Shown here one piece after another: positions 45,889 through 56,395 of a DNA stretch of 64,000 bases. The position numbers and the translations under genes were made by a program. The stretch spans positions 66,494,946-66,558,945 of the forward strand of contig NC_079147.1 of NCBI RefSeq assembly GCF_945859685.1, given 5' to 3'. Each line of letters starts with the position of its first letter. The first letter of the stretch is position 1. The notes under the pieces were generated by a model. It had not been told where the DNA came from. It made no database searches and saw only the letters and a list, made by a program, of their open reading frames with translations. The DNA is from Eupeodes corollae (lineage: Eukaryota; Arthropoda; Insecta; Diptera; Syrphidae).

Positions 45889-48800
45889 TAATGAGTTACT
45901 TAGATCACATTTTTTAGATTTGACACGGTAAAAATTACCGCGACAAGAACCATTCTCTCCGTCATCCAAATATTTGTTCCTCCCTCCTCCATTCCTACAG
46001 GTGTTTCCTTCAATCTACTGAGAGAGAGAGAGGGGCAGCCATGGTCCATCAGCCATCGGTTCACTCTCTCAGTACTTTGGAAAGAAACATAATCATGGAT
46101 GTCGATTTTCCACTTTAACTAAGGTGACAGACGAGCGGTCTGGTCAAATACTAAGAACGGGTGACAGCCAGTCCCCAAAAAATGAGCATAATTACCACCA
46201 TAAGTGTCAGGCGGATGGTCTGACTCCAGTAAACCAAAATTAGCACGGTCGACACTTGGTCTCCGAATGCCGAAGTTACTCCATGGGAGAATGACTTCAA
46301 GCCCAACTTTTACACCCTCATTATACTTAAATGTACAAGATGGAACGATAACGTAAGTCCCTATTTCCCCAAATCTGCGCGAAAGTCAAACGAAATAACT
46401 TCTGCCACATTTCTCTTCCCACAATTGTTATTAATCGAAACTTACTAATTTCCATCAAGTTTCCACAATTATATTTGTTTTGCTGGGAAATATCGGTGGG
46501 GAATAATGCAAAGTGTGAACAATCAAATTTCTTGAGTTCCAAGGTTTCTCTTTCATTCAAAATTGAATCGGGGATGATGACTTGCATTAAGCTGGGGAGA
46601 TTAAAGTGCGAGTAAGAGAAGACTACTGGGTTTGCAACTTCGTTGGCACACTCACGCAAACAAGCTGAGCGTTGCTGAAAAAATGACGCGACCGAAACCC
46701 AAGTCACTGAGTTGCTGAAAGCACTGGGTATTTGAAGAAAAAGGGTTCATCCAGGCTTGGAAAAAGCCTGGGAACTCACTTTTTTGTAAGCTACGAAATC
46801 GAATAGATTGAAAGAAGAATAATTTTGGAAGAAAGAAATTTGATTGGAAAAAAATTTAATTTGAGGAAGTCTTTTGAAAATTTGGAAAAAAGGAGAATAA
46901 TTTTGGAGATTTGGTGGGATATCCTCTTTGAGATACAGGAGAGGAAAAATTGGTTAAGGAAGGAAGGAACTTAACAATAAATATTTTAAAAATTAATTCC
47001 AAGACTTAATCTTTTATTGAAACTTCTTTCACCGTCGGTTTCGCTCCGAAGGTTTGCAATTTCCTTAATTATAAAAAAAATTGCTGGAGCCCTATTTCTC
47101 AATTTCAGGATAGACACCCCTGTAGTCACTGACATTTTTATATTCTGATCAATTTAATTGATCACCTACGATATCATCTCAATTTGGATATCAATTTATT
47201 CGCTGAACCCACCCTAAGCTGAGTGACCGGAGATATCAGCATCATACGTGCTGAATGTGCTAAATTTTTTTCTACGACCTTCTTTACGTTATAGGTTCTA
47301 GTCTTCGTCGTAGGTTCGTTCGGGATCGTCGTCGTCGCGTCGCGTAGAAAAATTATAGCAACAGGTTAGTGCAGTCAAATATTTTTAGAAAGCCAAAATT
47401 ATTTTAGGAATGTTCAATAAAGAAATTTCCGCTTCAGCTTACCTATATCAACTTTTTAGAAACAAATTTAGCAGTAATAGCAGCCAATTATCTCATAACA
47501 TATTGTTCACATTGTAAAATGTCTAGAAATGTTCATTTGCTACAAATTTCGTAATTTTAAATATTATTTAAAATTAAAAAAATGATCAGATACTTTTATA
47601 CGATTTTTTTCAATTAAAATAGCTTTTATGAAATTCAGGAACTTCCCAAATTTCCAAATTCCAGAATAATTTATGTATCTACTTCATGAAAAATAATAGA
47701 AACAAGTTTTTCCCGAAATTTTTCCTTAATCAAAGTTGTCAACGACTTACTACATTGAACTCATTCATATGGTTTTGATTTAATTTTTAGTATTCAAATT
47801 AGTTTTAAGTAAATATAGAGGTTTTTTACTTACCTTCCAACTACGCTTAAATTTAAAAAAAATTATTGTTTATAGTTTAATGTATTAAATGTATAACCTT
47901 AGACCTACAAATTATTTTCTATGTGTAAATACTTTATTGAGAAAAGAGGTTTGCGAAAGCACAGAAACAAAATACAGCACTAATAAATCATTAAATATGT
48001 ATTTGGTCAATTTCATTTAATTTAATATACATTTACAACATTTATTTGGATGGAAATTAAAAAGCAAACAAACAAATCTTCTAATTTAAGACACTTCAAA
48101 TACTGTTGGTTAGGATTGTTTCGTTTTTGAACGCGGCCATGAAACTTTCAAAATGAAGCTGTTTGATCCTAATGTGACCCCAAACGGAAACTCCAGTTCA
48201 ATTATCTGAACATTTGCTTTGTCTGACAGCTCAACAGCTATAAAAAATTGTCAACAAACAAAATATTTGCTCTTTGGAGGGATGACATAATAGAAATGTC
48301 ATTCAACCCCGAAGCAAGCCCACCGTAACGCAAATAAGCCGAAGCTGAAGCCTGTTTGTGATTCAGCCATTAATCCTCAGTAGCTTGTAGGCAAACCAAA
48401 ATGTCAGTCTTAGATTCTCATCTTGTTAAATGGAGTATTTTTGCTCAACAAAACGACACTTCTTCTTTGAAGAAGAAGCACTTGAAACACACACACTTTT
48501 TAAAATCAATATACTAAAACGACATGACGATAAATTTGGTTGAATTTTGTCAATTGCATTTAAAAGTTATCTGCACCGTTTTGCCGTTTTCCATATTGGA
48601 TGTCTATTGTCTAGAAGCCTTCTCAACTTAACAAAATGACAGTTTGTCTTTAAAATAGAAAAGAAAATCAAACAATAGAATGAAAATGTCAATTATGAAA
48701 TAAAACCAAATGTTACTCATACAAACGTCAAAAGCGAAAAGATGTGCTAAGAGTATTCGCCTTTGACCCGTCGTGGTTCAAACACTTTAACTCACTTAAA

Positions 48801-49070
48801 GGGAGTTAACTATGGTTCAACTGTAATTCAAAGTTCAAAAACTGCTAAACCTCAGTTGAGTTTTCAACCACCACTATTGTGCAACTGGTAATTTCCTGAA
48901 CTTGTTGCTCTCATAGCACCTTAAATATTAAAATTAGTCTAAGAACACGCAAGTTCCCTCCGACCAAGGAGAAATTCGTGACTTAACCATAACCATATAA
49001 TCTCAATTCCAAACTTTCTATTAAATTATTTTGAAAAATAAAATAAAATATTCATTTACGTTTATCTTAC
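45889..49070. other. Unassigned intergenic DNA
   Basis: About 3.2 kb. The part at 45925-47370 is less AT-rich than its surroundings and has a GAGAGAGAGAGAGG microsatellite (46021-46034), a perfect CCAGGCTT/AAGCCTGG inverted repeat (46752-46771) and a 126-codon minus-strand frame (46327-46707) without ATG. It may be an old mobile element, but no motif is recognisable. 47370-49070 is AT-rich and featureless. Confidence 0.4.
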
Positions 49071-49378
49071 GTGCACTTAGAGACTATTTCTTCTTTATTT
49101 GCTACGACAATTTTCGTTGTCTGTAAGAATTCCATTAAATGAGGGGGTAGATTCTTAAAGCACTCATGTACCATTTTTTGAGTTTCACCGCAATTAACCT
49201 TTGAATAGTTTGTATACTTCTTCTTTTTGGCCACAAAGTCAAACACTTTTTCTTCATTTTGTTGACCATTAGTAAAATTTATCACATCATTATATTGTGA
49301 TTCAGAAGTGGGAATTAAAATACAAGAAATACAAATGGAACATAAAATAAAATTGATTAGATGGAGGTGGAAAAACAT
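49071..49378 (-). CDS. Possible secreted protein, first coding exon or short ORF
   Basis: An ATG at 49376-49378 (minus; context GCA before ATG, purine at -3) opens 102 codons. Residues 1-27 form a hydrophobic signal-peptide-like segment (FFHLHLINFILCSICISCIL) ending near SES-Q. The remainder is hydrophilic with Cys in VNCGETQKMVHECFKNLP and at the end, SKC. A strong donor (CAC|GTAAGA) lies at 49070, and an in-frame stop follows two codons later if it is not used. The Cys pattern recalls small secreted hemolymph proteins of insects, but the resemblance is weak. No downstream exon was found. It may be a real gene exon, a pseudogene or chance. Confidence 0.4.
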
Positions 49379-49954
49379 TGCAGTACGTGAATAATTATAT
49401 AAACGAAAACACAAGATATTTACAACCCTCTCTGGGATTGTTCAATAAATACCGCGTTTACGTAGTTTTTTAATATGATATGTGACGTTTTCAGGAGTAA
49501 TTTTGTATCAAAATCACATCCGAACCGCTAGATACTCGGTAATCAACTATTGAAGCTGTTATCAATCCATCACAGCTTCACCTGATTAATGTCTTAGATG
49601 TAATAGCTCTTAACTGAGTTTGGGAAATAATCGCTTTTAAGGGAATGTAACTTATAACTTCTCTTATACTGTTCATCGCATCTCTTAATATACATATTTT
49701 TCGAATACAAAAGCTCTCGTCTTCAAAATTTAAAAAAGCAAACTTCAATGGTAATCAACCATCATTCAACAAGTTACTAGGATTATATTCTATATTATGC
49801 ATCTTTATATTAAGGTTAATAACAGAATTTGAAAAAAGTAAAAGTATTTATTTTGAATTGAGTGTCTTGTCTTGAAATGTTGGGTGTTTTTTTAGAAGTA
49901 CATAATATTGAATCCTTTCTTTTAAGATTCACACTACATTTTTGGGGATTCGGG
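49379..49954. other. AT-rich stretch without recognised genes
   Basis: About 575 bp upstream of the secreted-protein frame. No motif is clear enough to report as a promoter. Confidence 0.4.
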
Positions 49955-50091
49955 ATTTTCTCAAGAACCAGAAGGGATATCGACTTCAAATAAGGCAGAA
50001 AGATGCAGCAAGGGTTCTCAAGAAAATTACGCGGGTTGGTTTTTACCATAACAGTTTAAAAAAAGGTGAAAATGTTGGTTAACAATAAATA
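49955..50091 (-). mobile_element. HLE fragment, part 1, interrupted by a DNA transposon
   Basis: Minus-oriented HLE 3' region: CTCAAGAACCAGAAGGGATA, TCGACTTCAAATAAGGCAGA, then CAGTTTAAAAAAAGGTGAAA and GGTTAACAATAAATA up to 50091. The continuation is at 52259-52417. The 2.17-kb transposon at 50092-52258 was inserted into this older element. Confidence 0.75.
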
Positions 50092-50412
50092 GGCTTTTCA
50101 CACGAAAACCCGTTTTTCGCAAAATTATCGGTTACCTACATCGAAAACTCAAGTTTTCCCATAGATTTTTGTTAAACCACAAGTTTTATATAAAACCTCT
50201 CGAAAACTAGTAACAATTCAAAGTTGAACTAAACAAACAAACCTTTCGAAACATTCAGCGCTCAAATTAATGTAAACAAAACAGCTGATGACTGCTGTCA
50301 AAACAAATACTTCATTTTGAAATTTTAAATAAATTTGATCGTGGTTAGTAAAATTATTTATACAATTTCCTTACAAAATAAGAATTATTGCTTTTTGTTT
50401 TTTTATTTACAG

Positions 50413-50908
50413 ATTATGGAAGAGAACTCGTCGCCACAAATATGTTCGACGCTTTCGCTTACTACCTGGAGAAAGACTTTTCAGTAACTCCGTTCAATCA
50501 CAAGGGCTTGGGAGATATAAGATATAAAGGCCATAAGTTCATTTAAGTCGCAGCGGACTAGGAAAATGTGTGCCAAAACATTCCACAATGTGGGAATCGT
50601 TGTTCCAGTGAATAAAACCACAACAGTGGGCTATCGCCCCTTGATAGACAGCGATGCCAACATCAAGAAAATCCTCAGTGCCTTGGAGAAGCCAGGCGAG
50701 TCCTCAAAGAAAGAAGCCAATGTGATTTTGGTACGAATTTGGAACTAGGAATAGGAATTTACCATTTCTGCTCCGGCCATAAGGACCTACACGAAATCGT
50801 TCAGAATCTTCTCAACCCCACCTATAAGTTGCTCAGATGGCCACAATATATGGCTTATTTGGCCAACAGAAGCAATAGTCATAAGCTCAGAGTTATAGAT
50901 TGAACTTG
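50413..50908 (+). pseudogene. HPF1: HPF1 (PARP1 cofactor) 3' segment, frameshifted
   Basis: HPF1 binds PARP1/2 and completes their active site for serine ADP-ribosylation. After a good acceptor (TTTATTTACAG at 50402-50412) three frames together give an HPF1-like C-terminal half: IMEENSSP, then TNMFDAFAYYLEKDF, then KTFHNVGIVVPVNKTTTVGY with RPLIDSDANIKKIL, then CDFGTNLELGIGIYHFCSG and LLNPTYKLLRWPQYMAYLAN-RS to a stop at about 50908. An AATAAA lies at 50936. The blocks KTFH-G-VVPV-K-VGYR-L-DA and LELG-FC-G-H-LL-Y-LL-LANRS are diagnostic as I know the family. At least three frameshifts and a shortened middle make it a pseudogene. The intron remnant shows DNA-level rather than mRNA-mediated copying. 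Confidence 0.75.
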
Positions 50909-51000
50909 TTGTGAAAGAAGAAGAAAATGTTTTAAATAAAATTAATTTGTATTGTGACAGTTTGGTTTGTTGTTGATTCTGTGATATATTTTCTAGACAA

Positions 51001-51340
51001 TTAGCTTCTTCTTAGTGAATTGTTCGGACCGGTGAAGAGACCGAAGAAAGTGGATAGCGCTGCAGCCAAGCAAGCTTGTAGTTCTTGTTGGTTCATGTAT
51101 TTCGTGAGCCCATAGCACCCGCCCCAGAACTTCAGTTCAAACTCTTCTTCGAGACGAGCTAGTGTTACGGCCTTGTCTGCGCTGATATCCTGCTCTATCA
51201 CAGCACAGGAAAGGAAAAAATTCAATCTTAAGAGAATACATACCATATAGAACATCTTCACTGTGTGAAAAGAAGTACTTGGATATTTTCAATATATCCG
51301 CATCCGAGACGGTGGGTGGTGAATGTGGTGATATACTGGG
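51001..51340 (-). pseudogene. Unidentified spliced coding fragment inside the transposon
   Basis: On the minus strand a frame PSISPHSPPTVSDADILKIS then KYFFSHSEDVLYM (51340-51244) is followed by a 49-bp intron-like segment (GTATGT..TGATAG, 51243-51195). A second block, 51194-51001, reads EQDISADKAVTLARLEEEFE, LKFWGGCYGLTKYMNQQELQ, ACLAAALSTFFGLFTGPNNS and a stop. The frame is continuous across the predicted splice. I do not recognise the protein. It lies tail-to-tail with the HPF1 fragment, which would be natural if one genomic segment with two convergent genes had been captured. Confidence 0.4.
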
Positions 51341-51442
51341 AGTTTTTTGTATGTTCGTTAAACCATTAAATTACATGATCCCATTCGTTCTTTTGGAGCT
51401 CGTTTAGATCTTTGTCTTCCGGAAAATCAACTTGATAAGTAC

Positions 51443-52134
51443 CTACATAAGGCTAAAGTTTGTATCTTGCATTTCAAGATCCTTAAGTTCATTGCAGAGT
51501 TTGTCTAAAGTTCTGCGGCTCATTCTGAAATGTTGTTTGAAATACTCATCATCGTTTACTAACATTTTACGGTTCCAAAAAGTGCTTGTACGTACCTGCA
51601 TAAAATATTTAGATATGACATAGTGTCACATGACCGATCAGGTTGTCGAACGGGCCCATAGGTCGTTTTGACAACTCTGTGCCATTTTCGTTTGTCCGGT
51701 GCATTACTGCATTCATCATTATTCCCAACCACTCAGCCATAGATACAATAGTTTTAATGAACTTCATTTTCTTTTACCGAATAAGATTTACTTTATAATA
51801 AATTTCTTTTTATCAAATACCTAAACTCTTTTTGGTATCTTAAATTAAAAAAGAAAAGAAAAAATATGCAATACATAGCTTCCTCTTAATTGAATTATTA
51901 TAATAAGCTTACCTTTTTCCACATGTTTCTTTCTCGATTACGTTTTCTAATTGTATCAGCTTTTTTTCCGAAGTTCCAGGATTTGCAAAAGAAAACGAAA
52001 TTTTTATGATTGCGGCTTGAGATAATGAACAAATGTTTAACAAAATCTTCGTATTTAAATTGCTTAGAATTCATTTCATTTTCAGAGATAATTTGAGAAG
52101 AACAAACATTTTTACCCACAAAGTTTTTCATCAA
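51443..52134 (-). pseudogene. PIF/Harbinger-like transposase, N-terminal part
   Basis: Minus strand. A first exon-like frame (52134 to about 51914) ends KRNRERNMWKK at a donor, GTAAGC. A second exon starts at 51595 after TTTTATGCAG and reads VRTSTFWNRKM, DDEYFKQHFRMSRRTLDKLC, NELKDLEMQDTNF, then a stop at 51443. The FW-N...F-HFRMSR-T-D-LC-EL pattern is the typical start of HARBI1/Harbinger nucleases. The following DDE domain (normally about 250 more residues) is missing. Another short frame between the exons (AEWLGIMMNAVMHR, near 51710) may also be part of it. Confidence 0.6.
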
Positions 52135-52258
52135 TACAAAATTTGACAGAAGGTGTTAAACAAATTTAAATTTCGAATGAAAATAGTTGGTGTGAAAGAT
52201 TTTGGGTTTTCGAAAACTTTTTGCCGAAAACCCAGTTTTTAGTTTGAAGTGAAAAGGC

Positions 52259-52417
52259 TATAAAAGTCTCACGGACCAATTACGCTAAAAACTTGAATTA
52301 AATCTTATATTGTAACGTGATACAAAACTACTATATTTTTGGAAAAAATCCAATTAACAGTTTTTTATAAATCAAAAAAACTAAAAAAAAATGTTTCACC
52401 TTGAAAATTTAACGAAC
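52259..52417 (-). mobile_element. HLE fragment, part 2
   Basis: AAGTCTCACGGACCAATTAC, GCTAAAAACTTGAATTAAAT and TTTTATAAATCAAAAAAACT continue, on the minus strand, the HLE broken at 50091. It is directly followed by the head of the plus-oriented HLE copy at 52418. Confidence 0.7.
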
Positions 52418-53640
52418 AAAAACGAGGCTGGGATGCGACCTACACTGATAACTTCCCATCCCGTCTGTCGATTTTTCTTGCTTAAAAGTTTGTCTATATG
52501 TACTCGTATCAATTTTTACCAAATTTGCGTGCTATTTTTTGTAGATTTTATTTTTATGAAAAAACGGACTGTTGGATTTATAAATTTATATAAAAATTAC
52601 TGAATATTGAAAACTATATTTTCTGTGAAGTAAATAAGTTTGAAGCCAATATTTTTAGTTTTTGAAAAGGTATTTGAGCCGAAAGTAAATTTTTATCAAG
52701 TTTTAGTATTGTTTTTTTTTAGTTTCATTTTTTGTAAAAAACTGTCAATTCGAATTTTTTTTAAATTTTACCTAATGTTGAAAAAAATATTTCTTATAAG
52801 ATAAAATTAGTTTGAAGCCAATATTTAAAATTTTTGAAGATATATTTGAGTCGAAAATCAATTTTTACCAACTTTTATAAATTTTTTTTAAGTTTTTATT
52901 TTTTGTAAGAAAACTGTCAATTTTATTTTTCTCAAAATGTGTCCTAATGTTGAAAACAATATTTCTTATAATACAAAATTAGCTAGAAGCTATTATCTCA
53001 AAGTTTTTAAAAGATATTTGAATCGATATTCAGTTTTTACCAACTTTGTGTAATATTTTTTTAGTTTTTTATTTGTTATAAAAAAAACTGTCAATTCGAT
53101 TTTTTTAAAAACTTATCAGATGTTAAAAACATTATTTTTCGTTGCACAAAATTGTTTTGGAGATGAAATTATATTTTAGTCGTAAAATTTTGACAAATTT
53201 TTTTTTCAGTTTTTTTGATTTATAAAAAAACCCGTTAATTAATTTTTTTCCAAAAAATATATTTTCTTGATATCGCGTTACAATACAATTTAATTCAAGT
53301 CTCTAGCGTTTTTGGTTCGTTAGATATTAAGGCCTAATCAAAATTTGTCACTTTTTTTTCAAATTGCTATGGTAAAAAAACCAACCACGCAATTTTCTTG
53401 AGAGCCCTTTCCGCATCTTTTTGCCTTATTATCTGTATAACAAAATTTATTTGAAGTCGATATCTCATCTGGTTCTTGAGCTATGGACTACGAAAAAAAC
53501 GTCGCGAACGTACGTACCCACACAGACATCTTTCTAAAAATCTTTTATTTCGACTCTAGGGACCTTGAAACGTCGAGAAATGTCAAAATTTTAAATTCGA
53601 CAAATCGGACCCATTACAATAACTTCCTATGGGAAGTTAA
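52418..53640 (+). mobile_element. HLE copy, complete ends
   Basis: Head AAAAACGAGGCTGGGATGCG / TGATAACTTCCCATCCCGTC at 52418-52470, then three or four internal units. The ACGT-rich zone is shortened (GAACGTACGTACCCACACAG near 53506) and the 3' end has the perfect hairpin AACTTCC-TATG-GGAAGTT-AA at 53621-53640. Confidence 0.78.
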
Positions 53641-53649
53641 AAATGTTAG

Positions 53650-53999
53650 ACAATTAGATTTGCTGCTGTATTTGTTCTAGTTTTAAGTTGTTATAGGTAA
53701 TTTATGTAAGTTAGCTTTAAGTTTTATTTAGTTTAGTTTAGAGTTTTTAAGTTATTTTAGTTATTAAGTTTTTTAGTTTTAAAGGACATTGATATTAGTT
53801 TTTTTTTTGAAATTTTGTATAGTAGAATAGATCTTAGGGCCGAAAGGCATAAGTTTTAAATGTTAGATTTAAACTTAGAGTGTCCGTATGGAACCAGTAA
53901 GTTAGTTGTTAGTTATGTATACCTAGGCTAGTTTTATGAATTTTTGTCTAGCTTTAAGATAGTTTTTAGAATAATGAATAAAAATGAATTAAAAAAAAT
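53650..53999 (+). mobile_element. 5'-truncated LINE 3' UTR
   Basis: The reverse complement of the 3' UTR of the LINE at 19808-22356. Shared blocks include GATCTTAGGGCCGAAAGGCA, GAGTGTCCGTATGGAACCAG and TTTTTGTCTAGCTTTAAGAT, with an AATAAAAATGAATTAAAAAA end. No coding part remains, a typical dead-on-arrival LINE copy. Confidence 0.8.
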
Positions 54000-54039
54000 G
54001 TAATGTAATGTAATTTAATTTCAATAAATATTAAATTTA

Positions 54040-55570
54040 ATGAAAATTATTTATTGAATTACATACATATATACAATGTACATACATTATAAATTTATCG
54101 CTTTAACAACAAACAGCGTTTTTTATCAGTTAGGCAACGGTCACCTATCGTTTTTGGACCTCTTTTTTGTATTCTGTCCAAAAGACTCAAGTGGGATATA
54201 GGCGAGCCTGCCCAGATATGGAAATTGTACTCGAGGTCGAGTTTTGGAAGATTATAGGCTTTATAAATTATAGCCAGATTAGAAGGGGTAAAAAAGCTTC
54301 TTGCATTGTCGGAGAAAACGTTAACCCTTAGCAGCATTTTCGGTTACATCAAATATGTCATCACTCCACAATAAGTGGTTTGTAGTGCACATACTTAGAA
54401 CTGAAAGCTGTGCAGTCTCCTCGATGGAAGTACATCCCATCGTTATAGTGGCATTGGGGGAGGGTAACGCTTTTGTAACAATAGACAACATTAAGTTTTC
54501 AAAATTTTCATACTCTGCCGTTCACATACGAAGAACAAGGATGAGAATCTTACAACGAACATGAAAAGATGAGGTTACAATAATCAGCGAAACAATTGTG
54601 TGGGTTAGAAGAATCAGACAAAAGATCATTTAAGAAAACTAGAAATAGTACAGGAGACAAAACAGAGCCCTGGGGCACACCTCCGTTTATTTTGTGGATA
54701 TCAGATTTGAACCCTTTCAATTCTACTTGAATTGAACGGTTTGAAAGTTAATTTTTAACCCAATAAAGAAGAGATATATCAATACCAAATGCACTATAAG
54801 AGAACTTGATGCCAAGTTTTATCAAATGCCTTTGAAATATCAAGTGCAATAATCTTACTTTCTCCAAAAGGATGTAAAAAACTTATTGCTTCGAAAGCCA
54901 TACTGCCGGTTATTAAGATGCTTTTGGTCTTCAAGATCTTTCGATAGACGTAAGAGCAATTGGACGATAGTAAGAGGGGGAGGAGGATTCGCCTATTTAG
55001 GGACAGGCTGGACAAATGCAAAGACTAGTAGAATAGTACAGATGGAATAGCTTACGCAGTGTTTTTGCAAGCGTTTTAGTAAACCTCTTTAGGAGTTCAG
55101 AAAAATAACAGGTATACTATCCGGGCCAACGGATTTGTGAGTGTTAAGATTTTTGAGTTCTCTAGAAACTGTACGAATGCAATAGAATATTCATCCCATA
55201 GAATCGTTTACGCTTTCAAATACAGGAGTAGCCATGTCACTCATTGGCAGCTTCAAATTAAAGTCAAACTGTGCTGTAAGCAAATTGGTTTTATCAATAC
55301 AATTTCTGAATTATGTTCGCTTCTATATCGGCGATGAAGTCCAGATCAATATCGGAGAAGCATAGTGATCAATTAAAGTTTCTGATGAAGTCGTTGAAAC
55401 CGTCCCAGTTGGCTTTCTCATATTGCCAAAAGTTTCTCTTAGGGGTTCTTACTATAATCCGAGGAGGCTCGTCAACTAACTACGTTAGGTTGTTAAACTC
55501 TGCAAAGATATCGACATAACTTCCTTCAGGTGTTGTCTGACCAGAATAACATTACTTTTGGTTCCTTTTT
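54040..55570 (-). pseudogene. LINE-B copy, decayed, minus strand
   Basis: Read on the minus strand from 55570: PVFESVNDSMG, a VGPDSIP-type block, RQYGFRSNK, IIALDISKAF (motif A; split by frameshifts near 54840-54900), EVCPRALFC-type sequence where GVPQGS is expected, then the C-terminal STRFHIWAG-like region and SLLDRIQKRGPKTIGDRCLT at 54100-54190. Stops and indels occur throughout. The family matches 11.2-12.3 and 26.2-27.7 kb, and this is the most decayed copy. Confidence 0.72.
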
Positions 55571-56298
55571 CTTCTTTTTATTGGAGCCTTTTTGGAACGA
55601 CTTATACTACAAACGTGGTTGATACCATAAAATGAGCATCAACATCGTTTGCACGTAAATAATAGCCGCGTTTTATTATCACCATGATCTGCTCCGGATC
55701 TTGGATTTACATGCATTACAACAACAACACAAGATCCTGCTTTGTGTTTGGATCTCAATTTGAGATCCAAAATTTAATTCTTTTTTCACAACAAGGAGCG
55801 CTCTATCATTGTGATTTCACATGTAAATGTTGGTATCATTGCAAACAAATTAAATAAAACCTGTATTGCCATATAAACATTTTAATTTGACTGAAATAAA
55901 ATATTTTTTTAAATAAAAAGCGAGAAGCTTTATATTTATTTATTTGGTATATAATCCATAAAATAATTAGATATTTTAACAAAACTAATTAATTGGTGAA
56001 ATTCAAATAATTAAGTCCAAAAAAATGTATATTTGACATAATTTATGGGTATTATTTCCCCAAAAAAAAGGAACAAAAAAATCATTGATCAAAATGTTCT
56101 TATTAGCAACCCTGCTTTAAATGTTAAAAAAACATAAATAAAATCGAGAAAGCTGCAGCAGAAAAAAATGTTGAAAATACCTTTACATGGGAATTTTTTG
56201 AAATCATTCTTTTAATTGAAAATGGTTGTAAGAAACACTTAGGTGACATAAATTAGAACTCAGAACCGTCTGAACCATCTCAATGAAGAGAGTAGTTT
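55571..56298. other. AT-rich stretch; one small palindrome
   Basis: About 730 bp. The only structure noted is TTGGATCTCA-ATT-TGAGATCCAA near 55747-55769, a perfect 10-bp inverted repeat with a 3-nt loop. No gene is supported. Confidence 0.5.
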
Positions 56299-56395
56299 TG
56301 AAATGACAGTGGTTTGTATGTAACACTTCCAAGAATTTCGAGAGAAAATCATACAAAATTCTTAAAAGTGTTACATACAACCCACCGTCATTCAC
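56299..56395. repeat. Long hairpin, pre-miRNA-like or tiny MITE
   Basis: The left arm GAAATGACAGTGGTTTGTAT then GTAACACTTCCAAGAATTT pairs with the right arm (AAAATTCTTAAAAGTGTTAC then ATACAACCCACCGTCATTCA). The stem is about 40 bp with a few mismatches and the loop about 16 nt. Total length about 97 nt. Either strand could fold. Size and imperfect pairing fit a miRNA precursor, but a short inverted-repeat element would look the same. Confidence 0.5.

Larger units (their letters stand above)
50092..52258. mobile_element. PIF/Harbinger-like DNA transposon carrying captured host DNA
   Basis: A 2167-bp insertion whose ends are inverted repeats: left GGCTTTTCACACGAAAACCC, right (reverse complement) GCCTTTTCAC followed by degenerate similarity including a GGGTTTTCGGCAAAA block. 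Flanking bases give a possible short duplication (TA or ATA), which fits the 3-bp preference of PIF/Harbinger only loosely. Inside: the N-terminal part of a Harbinger-type transposase on the minus strand (51.4-52.1 kb), a broken HPF1 3' segment on the plus strand, and a second, unidentified spliced coding fragment on the minus strand. The transposase DDE nuclease region is absent, so the element could move only in trans. Confidence 0.7.

Noticed and set aside
46327..46707. 126-codon minus-strand frame with several Cys
   Set aside because: It begins with GTG, not ATG, and I could not connect it to any family; noted only as part of an unassigned block.
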